From the NCBI GenBank assembly GCA_023408815.1, contig JAEYJO010000041.1, positions 1 to 64,000 on the forward strand: a stretch of 64,000 nt of DNA, given 5' to 3'. This document shows positions 52,946 through 62,078 of this stretch, piece by piece. Positions within the stretch are counted from its first letter, which is position 1. Each line of letters starts with the position of its first letter. A program made the translations under genes and the position numbers. This stretch comes from Bacillota bacterium. GTDB lineage: Bacteria > Bacillota > Clostridia > Lachnospirales > Lachnospiraceae. The notes under the pieces are model-generated. The model did no database searches, was not told the DNA's origin, and saw nothing but the letters and a program-made list of their open reading frames with translations.

Positions 52946-54411
52946 CCGCGCTCCTTCAGGATATCCCGAATAAGGTCCCTCTCGTCCATCGGATATTTTA
53001 TCCCTTCTATCTCCTGATAATCCTCGTGTCCCTTGCCAGCGAGAACTATAATATCTCCCGGCTCTCCGTGGTCGATTGCATATGCGATGGCCTCTTTTCT
53101 ATCGCAGACCTCGATATATTTCCCTTCGGTTCTTTCGATTCCTATCTTAATGTCGTCTATGATGTCCTGAGGCTTTTCGAATCTGGGATTATCCGAAGTG
53201 ATAATAGTCAGATCTGCCAGCTTTCCGCTGACCTCTCCCATTTCATACCGGCGCATTTTCGAGCGGTTACCGCCGCAGCCGAACAGACATACCAGCCTGT
53301 TAGGTTCATACTCCTTCAAAGTACTTAACAGGCTCTCCAGACTCATGGCATTGTGCGCATAATCTATGATAAGCGTGAATTCATCGGACACCCTTACCAT
53401 CTCTATCCTGCCCTTTACCCTCGCTTCCAGGAAAGCTTTTCTTATTGCCTCTACCCCAACGCCGAAATGCCTGCAAATGGCAATCGCAGTAAGTGCGTTG
53501 TATGCACTGAACCTTCCGGGATTGATCACCTCCAGCGTAAAGTCCATAAGCCCTTTTACATCAAAAAGTATTCCCAGCTCTCCCGGCCTCTTAATGAGTG
53601 ATAAGTTCTGTGCACTTATATCTGCTTCCTTGTCGAAACCATAGGTTTCTATCGTACAGGTATGGTTCTTCGTCACTTCCCTCCAGTGTGAATCGTCCCT
53701 ATTCACAATACCTACCAGACACTGCCTGAAGAGAAGCCCCTTGCACGCCAGGTATTCTTCAAAATCCGCATGTTCGTCCTGGCCGATATGATCCGGCTCT
53801 AAATTGGTAAATATTCCATAATCAAAAATAAATCCCTGTGTCCTATGGAGCTTAAATCCTTGAGAGGAGGCCTCCATGACAACGACATCGCAGCCGGCAT
53901 CTGCCATTTGCCTGAAATATTCCTGAATCAGATAGGATTCCGGTGTAGTGTTGACAGAATGCAGCCTCTTCGTTCCTATGATCACTTCTATGGTTCCGAT
54001 GAGCCCTACCTTGTACCCCGCATTTTCCAAAATGGACTTTACAAGGTATGAGGTCGTGGTCTTGCCCTTTGTTCCGGTAATTCCGATGATTTTCATCTGC
54101 TGCGCGGGGTTGCCGAACCAGGCTGCCGATAAAAATGCCAGAGCATAACGGGTATCTGCCACTTTAATGATGGTAATCCCCATCTCCTCCGGCAATTCCA
54201 CATCCTTCTCCACAACAAGAACCTTTGCCCCCTTCTCTGCTACCTCTTTCGCAAAGTCATGACCGTCTACCTTGGCTCCCGTAATGCAGACAAACAAGCA
54301 CCCTTCCGTCACCTTTCGGGAATCGTAAACTATCGCATTGACGTCTCTGTCCGTGGTCCCCATCCGGCATTCATATTCCAGCTTTTCCAGCAATTTTTTC
54401 AATTCCATCAT
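52918..54411 (-). CDS. murE: UDP-MurNAc-tripeptide synthetase MurE
   Basis: The 497-residue Mur ligase has the ATP motif GITGTKGKTTTSYLVKSI, TTPESYLIQ, MEASSQGF, and the substrate motif DNPR (ITSDNPRFEKP), which marks meso-diaminopimelate rather than lysine as the residue added. It lies outside the dcw cluster, heading the priA-def-fmt run, with its own promoter. GAGGG lies 7 nt before the ATG. Confidence 0.95.
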   Translation of the reverse strand: MMELKKLLEKLEYECRMGTTDRDVNAIVYDSRKVTEGCLFVCITGAKVDGHDFAKEVAEKGAKVLVVEKDVELPEEMGITIIKVADTRYALAFLSAAWFGNPAQQMKIIGITGTKGKTTTSYLVKSILENAGYKVGLIGTIEVIIGTKRLHSVNTTPESYLIQEYFRQMADAGCDVVVMEASSQGFKLHRTQGFIFDYGIFTNLEPDHIGQDEHADFEEYLACKGLLFRQCLVGIVNRDDSHWREVTKNHTCTIETYGFDKEADISAQNLSLIKRPGELGILFDVKGLMDFTLEVINPGRFSAYNALTAIAICRHFGVGVEAIRKAFLEARVKGRIEMVRVSDEFTLIIDYAHNAMSLESLLSTLKEYEPNRLVCLFGCGGNRSKMRRYEMGEVSGKLADLTIITSDNPRFEKPQDIIDDIKIGIERTEGKYIEVCDRKEAIAYAIDHGEPGDIIVLAGKGHEDYQEIEGIKYPMDERDLIRDILKERGWKENMQTL

Positions 54412-54435
54412 CGTTTTTCCCTCTTTTCTTTTAAA

Positions 54436-54464
54436 AGAATAGCATGGATATCCACTTTTTTCAA
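54436..54464 (-). promoter_or_regulatory. Promoter of the murE-priA-def-fmt operon
   Basis: TTGAAA (54459-54464) and TATTCT (54436-54441) are separated by 17 bp on the minus strand, with TG one base before the -10 (extended -10). It lies 25 bp upstream of the murE ATG and 23 bp downstream of a 58-bp palindrome. Confidence 0.75.
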
Positions 54465-54486
54465 CTTCTACCCTTAAGTATTCCCC

Positions 54487-54544
54487 TTACCATCGATTGA
54501 CAAGGTCACACACGGGCGTGTAAGACCTTGTCAATCGATGGTAA
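54487..54544. repeat. 58-bp palindrome with perfect 21-bp arms
   Basis: The left arm 54487-54507 (begins TTACCATCGATTGACAAG) is repeated exactly in inverse at 54524-54544. The 16-nt centre contains a further ACAC/GTGT pairing. No T-run follows on either side, so it is not a standard terminator. The remainder of this 313-bp gap (54545-54683) is AT-rich with no supported gene. Confidence 0.75.
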
Positions 54545-54683
54545 TCAAACCACTTTCAAAAAGGTTTATACTTAATTAATTTTTTTTAAATAATTTGAAC
54601 ACACTTTCTTCACACATAAGCCTTATAGTATTAATCAAGATAGTTGAAAAACTCACTATCTCCCCCCCTCATAAGAAAATGCG

Positions 54684-54710
54684 AAAAGGTCCGGCAGCCC
54701 CGGACTTTTT
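54684..54710 (-). terminator. Terminator after the PfkB-family kinase gene
   Basis: GTCCGG (54689-54694) pairs with CCGGAC (54699-54704) around a 4-nt loop. On the minus strand TTTTC follows; on the plus strand TTTTTT follows, so it works in both directions. It starts 20 nt after the kinase stop. Confidence 0.7.
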
Positions 54711-54724
54711 TGTATTTTCTCTTT

Positions 54725-55654
54725 TCAATTTCTCCTCTCAATCTGCACTTTATCGAGCAGCTCTTTCGAAAGCCTTAACGAAATCTCTCCGCTCTGAAAC
54801 GTAGACGCACTGGACGCAGCTGTTGCCGCCGCCCTCTTTAAGGAAGAAAAGTCATCCTCCCCTTCTAACATGGACATCGCATAGGAAGCTACTACACTAT
54901 CTCCGCAGCCCACAGTGTTTACCGCCTTTACGGAAGGTGCTTTGGCCCACATCGCTCCTTCCCTGGAAACGGATAACAATCCCTTGCTTCCCATGGAAAC
55001 TACAACCTTCGCGACTCCTTCTTCGCACAGCTTTCCTGCCGCATCCGCAACATCCTCTATATCTGTTAGTTTATGCCCTACCAGATATTCCAGTTCCTTT
55101 TGGTTGGGCTTTATCATGTAAGGATGAGCCTCTATGCCGCAGCGAAGCGCTTCCGCGCTTGTGTCCAGTATACAGTTTCTTTTATTCTCATTTCCAAGTT
55201 TAATCAGCCTTTTATAAATATCAGGCCGTATCCCTCTGGCTACGCTGCCGGAAAGCACGATGAGCTCGCACCGCGTTATCGCTTCTTCATAGAATTTTAC
55301 AAATATTTCCAATTCCTCATCGGAGACCTCCGGCCCCGGCTCAAGAAGCTCTGTAACATAGCCGTCCTTAGCGAGAACGTTTATGTTGCTCCTCGTCTCT
55401 CCTGCCACCCTGGTGAAGCGGCAGTCCGCTCCTATGCTATTCATGTAATCTTCAATAAATAACCCTGTATAGCCGCCCAACAGCCCGCATGTCATAACAG
55501 GATATCCGCACTGTCTCAGTATCTTCGCTACATTAACGCCTTTTCCTCCCGCAATGTTCTGCGTCGTCTCTATGCGGTTGACCTGCCCAAGAATCAAGGA
55601 GCCCGTCGTATACGTCTTATCCACTGCCGGATTCAATGTTACTGTTAAAATCAT
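54725..55654 (-). CDS. PfkB-family sugar kinase (1-phosphofructokinase or LacC type)
   Basis: The 309-residue ribokinase-fold enzyme has LNPAVDKTY, GGKGVNVAKILRQCG, VLSGSVARGI, IKPNQKELEYLVG and the catalytic GCGDSVVASY. LNPAxDxT and GGKGxNVA place it with 1-phosphofructokinase and tagatose-6-phosphate kinase. No PTS or regulator gene is adjacent, so the substrate is open. It follows recJ at 24 nt and has its own terminator; GGAGG precedes the ATG. Confidence 0.88.
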   Translation of the reverse strand: MILTVTLNPAVDKTYTTGSLILGQVNRIETTQNIAGGKGVNVAKILRQCGYPVMTCGLLGGYTGLFIEDYMNSIGADCRFTRVAGETRSNINVLAKDGYVTELLEPGPEVSDEELEIFVKFYEEAITRCELIVLSGSVARGIRPDIYKRLIKLGNENKRNCILDTSAEALRCGIEAHPYMIKPNQKELEYLVGHKLTDIEDVADAAGKLCEEGVAKVVVSMGSKGLLSVSREGAMWAKAPSVKAVNTVGCGDSVVASYAMSMLEGEDDFSSLKRAAATAASSASTFQSGEISLRLSKELLDKVQIERRN

Positions 55655-55678
55655 AGTCTTCCTCCTTCTTATTCTTCC

Positions 55679-57445
55679 TTATCTGTAATTTTGCAGGACG
55701 ATTTGGATACTTTCCCTGCCTGCATAACTGTTGATGGAGGGAAAATAAGTCATGCTTATTGTGATGTCCCCTGTTCCGCCCTCAAGCATCCGTATTACGT
55801 TCCCCGTCCCCGCCTGTGCAGCGAGGAACTCGTGAAACCTTTCCAGATCTCCGAAGTATACCATCTCATAGGAATCGCCTTTTTCATCACGTATGCGGTA
55901 TTTGCCTACATTCTGATTCTTTCCCATCACCCTCGCATTTATAATATGTACGTTTTTCTGTGCAAAAACCGGCTTGCTGTTTCCTACGCCGAAAGGCTCC
56001 AAAAGCTCCAGCTCCCCGATGAGTTCCTTCGTAAGATAAGAAAAAGGCATCGCTGCATCGATATGCACCTTCTCCTCGTAGTCCTCCTCAGTCAAACGGC
56101 AGACTGCGTTTATTTTTCTGCGGAAACTTTCCACGTTTTCTTCCTCCATGGAAAGCCCGGCTGCCATTTTGTGTCCGCCATATTTCGTGAAATATTCCTT
56201 GCAAGCCGTCATTTCTTCATACATATGATAGCCTTCGATGGAGCGCCCCGATCCCTTCACACCATCCTCGCCTCTGGTGAGCACGAAGACGGGCCTTCCG
56301 TACTGCTCCCGCAGCCGTCCCGCTATGATTCCCGCAAGGCTTTCATGACATTCCGGGAGATAAACGACGAGGACTTTGTCTTCCTTCCAGCCGTTTTTCT
56401 CGATACATTCCATCGCCTCCCCCGTTCCCTTTAAGGTCATTTCCTTCCGGCTGTCGTTTAAATCTTTCAATTCAGCAGCGATTTGCACCGCTTCCGAACG
56501 GCTCCTGCTGTTAAGAAGATAAAGCGCCCTTTGGGCAGTATCCAGCCGTCCTGTGGCATTGATGCAGGGCCCCAGCACAAAGCCTATGTGATAGGCAGAT
56601 AGCATTTTACCTTCCAGTCCGCACACCTCTATTAGTGCCTTTAGCCCTTGATTCCTTGTATGCTGCATATTCTGAAGTCCGCATTTTACAATAATGCGGT
56701 TCTCGTCCTTCAGTTCCATCACGTCACAGACCGTTGCAAAAGCCGCAATTTCCAAAAGCTCTTCCACGATTTCCGTTTCATTTTCCGGATGGAGAAAAGA
56801 AAACAAAGACTGAACCACCTTATATGCCACAACGCCTCCGCATATATTTTTGTACGGATATACACACCCCTCTTGCTTCGGATTCACTACCGCATCTGCT
56901 TCCGGAAGAATGTAAACCCGCTTTCCGGCCTCCTCTTCATACGGAATCTCATGATGGTCGGTAACAATTACACGCATCCCCAGCGCCTTGGCATAGGCCA
57001 CCTGCGGCGCCGCTGCAATGCCGTTATCACATGTAATGATCGTGTCTATACCATCGCTATGTGCTTCTTCGATCAACGAATCATTCAGCCCGTACCCGTC
57101 CTTTATTCTGTGAGGAATTACCGTATCCACGTTTCCGCCGCAGGCAACTATCCCCCGCAGAAGGATGTAGGAGGAGCATATACCGTCCGCATCGTAATCT
57201 CCGATTACGCGGATCCTCCCCCCCTCCTTTATCTTACGGGAAAGCAGAGCCACCGCCTTATCCATATCCTTAAGCAGCTCCGGCGCATATAAGTCCTGTC
57301 TGCCGCCTTTGAGATACTTTCTTATCTCTTCCTCTTCGATTACATCTCTATTTCGTATGATCCTAGCCAAGACAGGGTCGATATTATATTTTTCCGCTAT
57401 TTTATTGAAATCAGCTTTTTTCGCCGATATGAACCACTGTGCCAT
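55679..57445 (-). CDS. recJ: Single-stranded-DNA exonuclease RecJ
   Basis: The 588-residue DHH-superfamily nuclease has IGDYDADGICSSYILL, DNGIAA, TDHHEIPYE, CGGVVAYKV and a DHHA1 domain with SGRSIEGYHMY and GGHKMAAGLSM. It degrades single-stranded DNA 5' to 3' in repair and recombination. It lies downstream of secDF, an order common in Firmicutes, beyond a terminator. Confidence 0.95.
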   Translation of the reverse strand: MAQWFISAKKADFNKIAEKYNIDPVLARIIRNRDVIEEEEIRKYLKGGRQDLYAPELLKDMDKAVALLSRKIKEGGRIRVIGDYDADGICSSYILLRGIVACGGNVDTVIPHRIKDGYGLNDSLIEEAHSDGIDTIITCDNGIAAAPQVAYAKALGMRVIVTDHHEIPYEEEAGKRVYILPEADAVVNPKQEGCVYPYKNICGGVVAYKVVQSLFSFLHPENETEIVEELLEIAAFATVCDVMELKDENRIIVKCGLQNMQHTRNQGLKALIEVCGLEGKMLSAYHIGFVLGPCINATGRLDTAQRALYLLNSRSRSEAVQIAAELKDLNDSRKEMTLKGTGEAMECIEKNGWKEDKVLVVYLPECHESLAGIIAGRLREQYGRPVFVLTRGEDGVKGSGRSIEGYHMYEEMTACKEYFTKYGGHKMAAGLSMEEENVESFRRKINAVCRLTEEDYEEKVHIDAAMPFSYLTKELIGELELLEPFGVGNSKPVFAQKNVHIINARVMGKNQNVGKYRIRDEKGDSYEMVYFGDLERFHEFLAAQAGTGNVIRMLEGGTGDITISMTYFPSINSYAGRESIQIVLQNYR

Positions 57446-57485
57446 AAAACCGCTCCTTCATTGCCGGCAGCACTACCAGTACTTG

Positions 57486-57519
57486 AAAAAAGGCGGTACA
57501 ACCAAACAGTTATACCGCC
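57486..57519 (-). terminator. Terminator after secDF
   Basis: On the minus strand GGCGGTA (57519-57513) and TACCGCC (57498-57492) form a stem followed by TTTTTT (57491-57486). It begins 22 nt after the secDF stop and about 40 nt before recJ. Confidence 0.85.
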
Positions 57520-57540
57520 ATAAGTATCCGTTTTGCCGGA

Positions 57541-59700
57541 TTATTTTGCTTTTGCTTTTTTTACTATTTTGGTACGGAATATATACCACATCGCCCCGGA
57601 GAGGCAGATAGAGGAATAAGCTCCGCATATGGTACCTATCATGAGCGGAAGTGCGAACTCCTTGATACTCGTCACACCAAAAACGTATAAGGCCAGTATC
57701 ATCAAAAATACGGTCAAGGTCGTAAAAATACTTCTGGATAATGTCTGAGTAATACTTCTGTTGACTAATTCCTTCAAATCCGTATTCTTTCCCGCCAAGG
57801 AAAGATTCTCCCTGATACGGTCGAAGATAACGATAGTCGAATTAATGGAGAAGCCGACAATAGTAAGCACACAGGCTATGAAGGTTCCTCCTACGGATAT
57901 TCTTGCCACCGCGTAGAATACGACTACCACCAGTGCGTCATTTAACAGCGCTAATACAGAACTTGCGCCGAAACGGATATCCTTGAACCTGAACCAGATA
58001 TAAACGAGGATACATAGCATAGATATCGCCAGCGCCACTACAGCATCCGACTGCATCTCATTGCTGATCGCCGAACTGATCGTTTCGGACGTAATCGTAC
58101 TTTCGTCCACCGAGAAGTTCTCTACCATGGAATCCTTGATAGCCTGACGTTCCTCAGAAGCCAAAGTTCTCGTCTTAAAGATGACCTGATTGGTATCCGC
58201 GACCTTCTGCGTCTGTACATCGCCGTCACCTATAACATCTTCAATCAGCGGAACGACCTTGCTGTCGATATCGGCAATGGACAAGTCTTCGTTGAAGGTA
58301 ACGTTCGTCGACGTTCCTCCCACGAACTCGAGACTATAGTTAAATGCGCTTCCCTTCGTCGTATGGTTGACACCCATCACAACAAAGCCTCCTACGATAA
58401 TCGCTATGGAAATAGCAAAGAAAATCACTTTCTTGGATAAGAAGTCTATGGTCTTTATCTCTTTTCCCACACCGTACAGCTTTACGTTCTTAAGCCCTAT
58501 CGCATAGCATGCATTCATGATTAGCTTCGTAACAAAAAGTGCTGTAAACATAGACAAAACGATACCTAACGCTAAAGTATGTGCAAAGCCCTTTACCGTA
58601 CCCGAGCCCTTTACCCCAAGAACGAGGGCTGCAATAAGAGTAGTGATATTGCTGTCGATGATGGCGGGCATAGCTCTTTCAAAACCGATCTTGATAGAGG
58701 TCGGAATCGTCTTGCCCGTAGCCAGCTCTTCTCTGATTCTGGCGAAGATAATAACGTTGGCATCCACCGCCATACCGATGGACAGGATAATGCCTGCGAT
58801 ACCCGGCAGTGTCAAAGTAATTTCAAAAGCATTCAAAAGCACTACGATGAGCGCCGTATAAATAGCAAGAGCCAGACTGGCCGCCGCTCCCATCACATAA
58901 TATACGACTACCATAAATACAACTACCATAACAAAGCCGACAGCACCTGCCTTTAAGCTCGTGCTGATAGCCTCGGAGCCCAGCTGTGCGCCTACTACAT
59001 TAGAACGAAGTTCCTCTAACTGCAGCTTCAGTCCGCCGATACGGATGGTAGAAGCCAGGCTTTCAGCCTCTTCATAGGAAGCCATTCCGGTAATGACCGC
59101 TTGTCCGTCCGTAATCTCAGCCTGTACGGCCGGAGCGCTGATAACCGCATTGTCATATATGATATAAATGATATCATTGGTAGGATAAGCAGCCTTCGTT
59201 GCCTCAGCAAACTTTTGCTTTCCTTCGTCCGTCATGGTGAGCTGTACGACAAACTGGCTGTTTCCCATACTATCCTGTTGGGATCCTGCCTCCGCATTGG
59301 CGATATCGGTGCCGGACAGAACTTCTTCATTAGCGGAATTCATAAATACGAGGGAACCCGGCTTACCAAGCTCCTCTAAAATGGCATGTTCATCGGAAAC
59401 GCCCGGAATCTCAATATTGATTCTATCCGTACCTTCCTTATACACCTGTGCCTCCGTGCTGTAGTTCTCCACACGCTTCTGCAATTTGTAAACAGTATCC
59501 GCCATATCCTCTTCAGTGGGAGCTTCATCTCCCACTACCTGATAAGTTATGCTCACGCCCCCCGCAAGGTCAAGACCGAGCTTGATTCCAGAGGCTGCTC
59601 CGGCCTTTTCGGTTCCTATGCCTTCCACAGCCGCATAGGTAAGCCCGACAAGCGCTAATAACATTACAAGTAAAATAATGACCGCTTTTCTCTTTTTCAT
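57541..59700 (-). CDS. secDF: Protein translocase subunit SecDF (fused)
   Basis: The 719-residue protein fuses SecD (about 1-400) and SecF (about 420-719), with about twelve membrane segments. Seen are GIKLGLDLAGG, the P1-type periplasmic domain, SIGMAVDANVIIFARIREEL in SecD, and FVGGTSTNV, GFSINSTIVIFDRIREN in SecF. It uses the proton or sodium gradient to pull exported proteins after SecYEG. AAAAGGAG precedes the ATG. It lies 18 nt after the SCIFF maturase. Confidence 0.96.
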   Translation of the reverse strand: MKKRKAVIILLVMLLALVGLTYAAVEGIGTEKAGAASGIKLGLDLAGGVSITYQVVGDEAPTEEDMADTVYKLQKRVENYSTEAQVYKEGTDRINIEIPGVSDEHAILEELGKPGSLVFMNSANEEVLSGTDIANAEAGSQQDSMGNSQFVVQLTMTDEGKQKFAEATKAAYPTNDIIYIIYDNAVISAPAVQAEITDGQAVITGMASYEEAESLASTIRIGGLKLQLEELRSNVVGAQLGSEAISTSLKAGAVGFVMVVVFMVVVYYVMGAAASLALAIYTALIVVLLNAFEITLTLPGIAGIILSIGMAVDANVIIFARIREELATGKTIPTSIKIGFERAMPAIIDSNITTLIAALVLGVKGSGTVKGFAHTLALGIVLSMFTALFVTKLIMNACYAIGLKNVKLYGVGKEIKTIDFLSKKVIFFAISIAIIVGGFVVMGVNHTTKGSAFNYSLEFVGGTSTNVTFNEDLSIADIDSKVVPLIEDVIGDGDVQTQKVADTNQVIFKTRTLASEERQAIKDSMVENFSVDESTITSETISSAISNEMQSDAVVALAISMLCILVYIWFRFKDIRFGASSVLALLNDALVVVVFYAVARISVGGTFIACVLTIVGFSINSTIVIFDRIRENLSLAGKNTDLKELVNRSITQTLSRSIFTTLTVFLMILALYVFGVTSIKEFALPLMIGTICGAYSSICLSGAMWYIFRTKIVKKAKAK

Positions 59701-59718
59701 CTTCTTATTATCTCCTTT

Positions 59719-61104
59719 TTACTCAGCCAATGCTGCTTTTATCATAATAGCGCATTCTATGCGCTTTCTTTGCAGTTCACAGCCCAAATCATAGACGTCG
59801 TTTATATCGCCTTTAAAATTATAAGAATTCGCCGCGCAGCCTCCGCTGCAATAGAACTTGGCAAAACATTCCTTACACTTATCCTTTGAGTAAACGTTAC
59901 AGGTCTTAAATTCTTCTTTAATATCGGTGCGGACAACACCTTCATCCACATTTCCCATCAAAAATTCTTCCTGCCCCACGAATTGATGGCATGGATACAA
60001 ATCTCCCCACGGGGTCACCGCCAGATATTCCGTACCGGAGCCGCAGCCGGACAAACGCTTCGCCACGCACGGTCCGCCCTCCAGATCCACCATGAAATGA
60101 AAGAAATTGACCGGCTTTCCCATCCTTCTTCTCTCCAGCAAATCCAGTGCGAGCTTGTCATATTCGGCAAACAACCTGTCCAGATCCTCTTCCCGGAGCG
60201 CATAGTCTTCCTCCGGCTTCGCCACTACCGGCTCCACCGATATTTGCTCAAAGCCCAGATCCGCAAGGTGGGCCACATCTTCGGAAAAGTCCTGATTGTT
60301 TCTGGTAAAAGTACCTCTCACATAGTAGTTCATCTGCTCTCTGCTCTCTGCGAGCCGTTTAAACTTAGGAACGATCTCTTCGTAGCTGCCTTGTCCGCCT
60401 CTGTGGGGGCGCATCTTATCATTCGTGCTCTTCCTTCCGTCGATGCTGAGCACCACGTTGCTCATTTCCTTATTGACAAATTCCATGACCTCATCATTTA
60501 GCAGGACCCCGTTGGTCGTAAGGGTAAAGCGGAATTTCTTATGATTCGCTTCCTCCAGACTTCGTCCATAAGCTACCAGGTCCTTAACCACCCGCCAATT
60601 CATGAGAGGCTCTCCTCCAAAGAAATCTACTTCCAGATTGACACGCTTCCCTGAACCTGCCACCAGAAAGTCAAGTGCTTTCTTCCCCGTCTCAAAGCTC
60701 ATAAGCGCCCGTCTTCCATGATACTCTCCCTCTTCCGCAAAGCAATATTTGCAGGCGAGATTGCAGTCATGCGCTATGTGCAGGCAAAGCGCCTTCACTA
60801 CCGTCTCCCGGTTCTTAAAATCTCCGATGTATTTTTCGTAAATATCCGGCGCATACAAGATTCCTTCCGCCTTCAGGGCGAGAATCTCCTCCAAAGCCTC
60901 TTTTATTTCCTCTTCTTCATAAGGAAGAATCTCCCCCTTCGATGCCGCCCTTGCGAGCACATCCACATCCTCCGGCGTTCCCTCTTCCAGCAATTTCTCC
61001 ACTATATTTATTAAATCATAAACAATGTCGTCCACCACATGCACTGCTCCGCTGTTCACGTCCAGCACAATGTTATACCCATTGTTCTTATACTGATGTA
61101 TCAC
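59719..61104 (-). CDS. scfB: Radical-SAM/SPASM SCIFF peptide maturase
   Basis: The GTG at 61104 is preferred: AAAGGA lies 9 nt upstream and the product begins (V)IHQYKNNGYNIVLDVNSG, the family start; an ATG at 61140 is possible. The 461-residue enzyme has the radical-SAM motif CNLACKYCFAEEG, FFGGEPLMNW, and a SPASM region with cysteines in KRLSGCGSG, LYPCHQF, CNVYSKDKCKECF and CSGGCAANSY for auxiliary clusters. It forms Cys-sulfur to alpha-carbon thioether links in the SCIFF peptide encoded just upstream. Confidence 0.95.
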   Translation of the reverse strand: MIHQYKNNGYNIVLDVNSGAVHVVDDIVYDLINIVEKLLEEGTPEDVDVLARAASKGEILPYEEEEIKEALEEILALKAEGILYAPDIYEKYIGDFKNRETVVKALCLHIAHDCNLACKYCFAEEGEYHGRRALMSFETGKKALDFLVAGSGKRVNLEVDFFGGEPLMNWRVVKDLVAYGRSLEEANHKKFRFTLTTNGVLLNDEVMEFVNKEMSNVVLSIDGRKSTNDKMRPHRGGQGSYEEIVPKFKRLAESREQMNYYVRGTFTRNNQDFSEDVAHLADLGFEQISVEPVVAKPEEDYALREEDLDRLFAEYDKLALDLLERRRMGKPVNFFHFMVDLEGGPCVAKRLSGCGSGTEYLAVTPWGDLYPCHQFVGQEEFLMGNVDEGVVRTDIKEEFKTCNVYSKDKCKECFAKFYCSGGCAANSYNFKGDINDVYDLGCELQRKRIECAIMIKAALAE

Positions 61105-61153
61105 TTCATTATTTCCTTTCTTATTCCATCTGCTTTTCATACAAAACGTATAA

Positions 61154-61179
61154 TAAGCAGCGATTTACATCGCTGCTTA
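61154..61179 (-). repeat. 11-bp stem hairpin between scfA and scfB
   Basis: TAAGCAGCGAT (61154-61164) and ATCGCTGCTTA (61169-61179) form a perfect stem with a 4-nt loop, 50 nt upstream of the maturase start. On the minus strand only TTATACGTTTTG follows. It may attenuate read-through so that the peptide is made in excess of its enzyme. Confidence 0.65.
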
Positions 61180-61280
61180 CAAAAACCTGTCATGTTGCTA
61201 TTCTCAGCTTTGCTGTTCATAACAACAAAATGCACACAAAGCGCATGGAACATGCAATTTGGTGCTGGATACCCTCGGGA

Positions 61281-61333
61281 TTTTGTGCAAAAACAGCACA
61301 AAACGCCTCGCGGTATAGTGGCTGTGAATAGTA
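61281..61333 (+). repeat. TTTTGTGC/GCACAAAA inverted repeat followed by dispersed 21-bp repeat, copy 2
   Basis: An 8-bp inverted repeat (61281-61288, 61296-61303) is followed by 61313-61333, whose 21 bases match the inverted sequence at 41084-41104 exactly. The block lies downstream of the SCIFF stop codon. It looks like one copy of a family of short intergenic repeats. Confidence 0.6.
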
Positions 61334-61350
61334 CCATGTAATTCTTTAGC

Positions 61351-61494
61351 TTATTTCAACTTTTCGCAACTCTGATTACCAACGGTGCAAGAGGTCTTAC
61401 AAGCTGACTGGCAAGATGTCTGGCACTCTCCGCATCCGCCCTTTTTCATGGACTCTTTATAATCTCTGGTACTTAATGTCTTGATATGTTTCAT
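61351..61494 (-). CDS. scfA: SCIFF six-cysteine ribosomal peptide precursor
   Basis: The 47-residue peptide begins MKHIKTLSTRDYKESMKKGG and has cysteines at 21, 24, 28, 32, 36 and 43 (C-x2-C-x3-C-x3-C-x3-C-x6-C), the SCIFF signature. GTAAGGAGGC precedes the ATG by 6 nt. It lies upstream of its radical-SAM maturase on the same strand, as in nearly all Clostridia. The mature product carries at least one thioether link; its role in the cell is not established. Confidence 0.97.
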   Translation of the reverse strand: MKHIKTLSTRDYKESMKKGGCGECQTSCQSACKTSCTVGNQSCEKLK

Positions 61495-61528
61495 AACAAA
61501 GCCTCCTTACGTTTCATAGACTTCTTGT

Positions 61529-61534
61529 AGTATA
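61529..61534 (-). promoter_or_regulatory. Extended -10 element for the SCIFF gene
   Basis: The minus strand reads TGCTATACT, an extended -10, about 35 nt upstream of the SCIFF ATG. No good -35 is present at 17-18 bp, so the promoter would rely on the TG extension. Confidence 0.5.
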
Positions 61535-61590
61535 GCATAAATCATTCATAAGGAAAAGCATTTTTTTTCCAGTGTTTGTTCTCTTTCATG

Positions 61591-62004
61591 CTAGCTTAGC
61601 ATCCCACCTAACATCCCGCTTCCACCGCATAAAAGAAATACCGTCAGGGCGTTAGAACCCACATCCTGCAGACTATGATTCACGATTAACGAAACCAGCG
61701 CCAGTACAGCGAAATACATTACTCCCATCAAAAGTCCCCACAAGAATTTTCTGCTTCCCATCCGCTTCCCTGCTATGAATCCCGCTAAAAAGGTTACCGC
61801 TATGTAAACTAAAATAATACAAATATTGACTACTTTCTCCTGAAGACTGAACCGATACAATATCAAAGCGAGCAAAAGCAGAAGCCCGGCCGTTAAAACA
61901 TAAGAAAATAGCAGGCATTTCAGCAAAAAAATATTATGTAAACTAACTCCCTTATCCTCTTTTGCATATGTGCTTTTCCCTCTCCGCAACCCTATATTTC
62001 TCAT
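61591..62004 (-). CDS. TIGR04086-type small membrane protein
   Basis: The 137-residue protein has four hydrophobic segments (about 28-50, 58-78, 86-106, 117-136) after a basic N terminus. Length, topology and Gly-rich final segment (CGGSGMLGGML) fit the TIGR04086 (YrzE-like) family, which is commonly found beside the SCIFF genes and yajC/secD. AAGGGG precedes the ATG by about 6 nt. Function unknown. Confidence 0.78.
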   Translation of the reverse strand: MRNIGLRRGKSTYAKEDKGVSLHNIFLLKCLLFSYVLTAGLLLLLALILYRFSLQEKVVNICIILVYIAVTFLAGFIAGKRMGSRKFLWGLLMGVMYFAVLALVSLIVNHSLQDVGSNALTVFLLCGGSGMLGGMLS

Positions 62005-62078
62005 ACAAATCCCCTTTCCTCTTTTTTCCGCTTTCTTATTTTTTCCTATGGAATAAGGTTATTATAAGTTATTCCGAC

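Noticed and set aside
61137..61337. 66-codon minus-strand frame with seven cysteines between scfA and scfB, considered as a second peptide substrate
   Set aside because: It has no ribosome site, contains the hairpin and the dispersed repeat, overlaps the proposed maturase start region, and its cysteine spacing is irregular.
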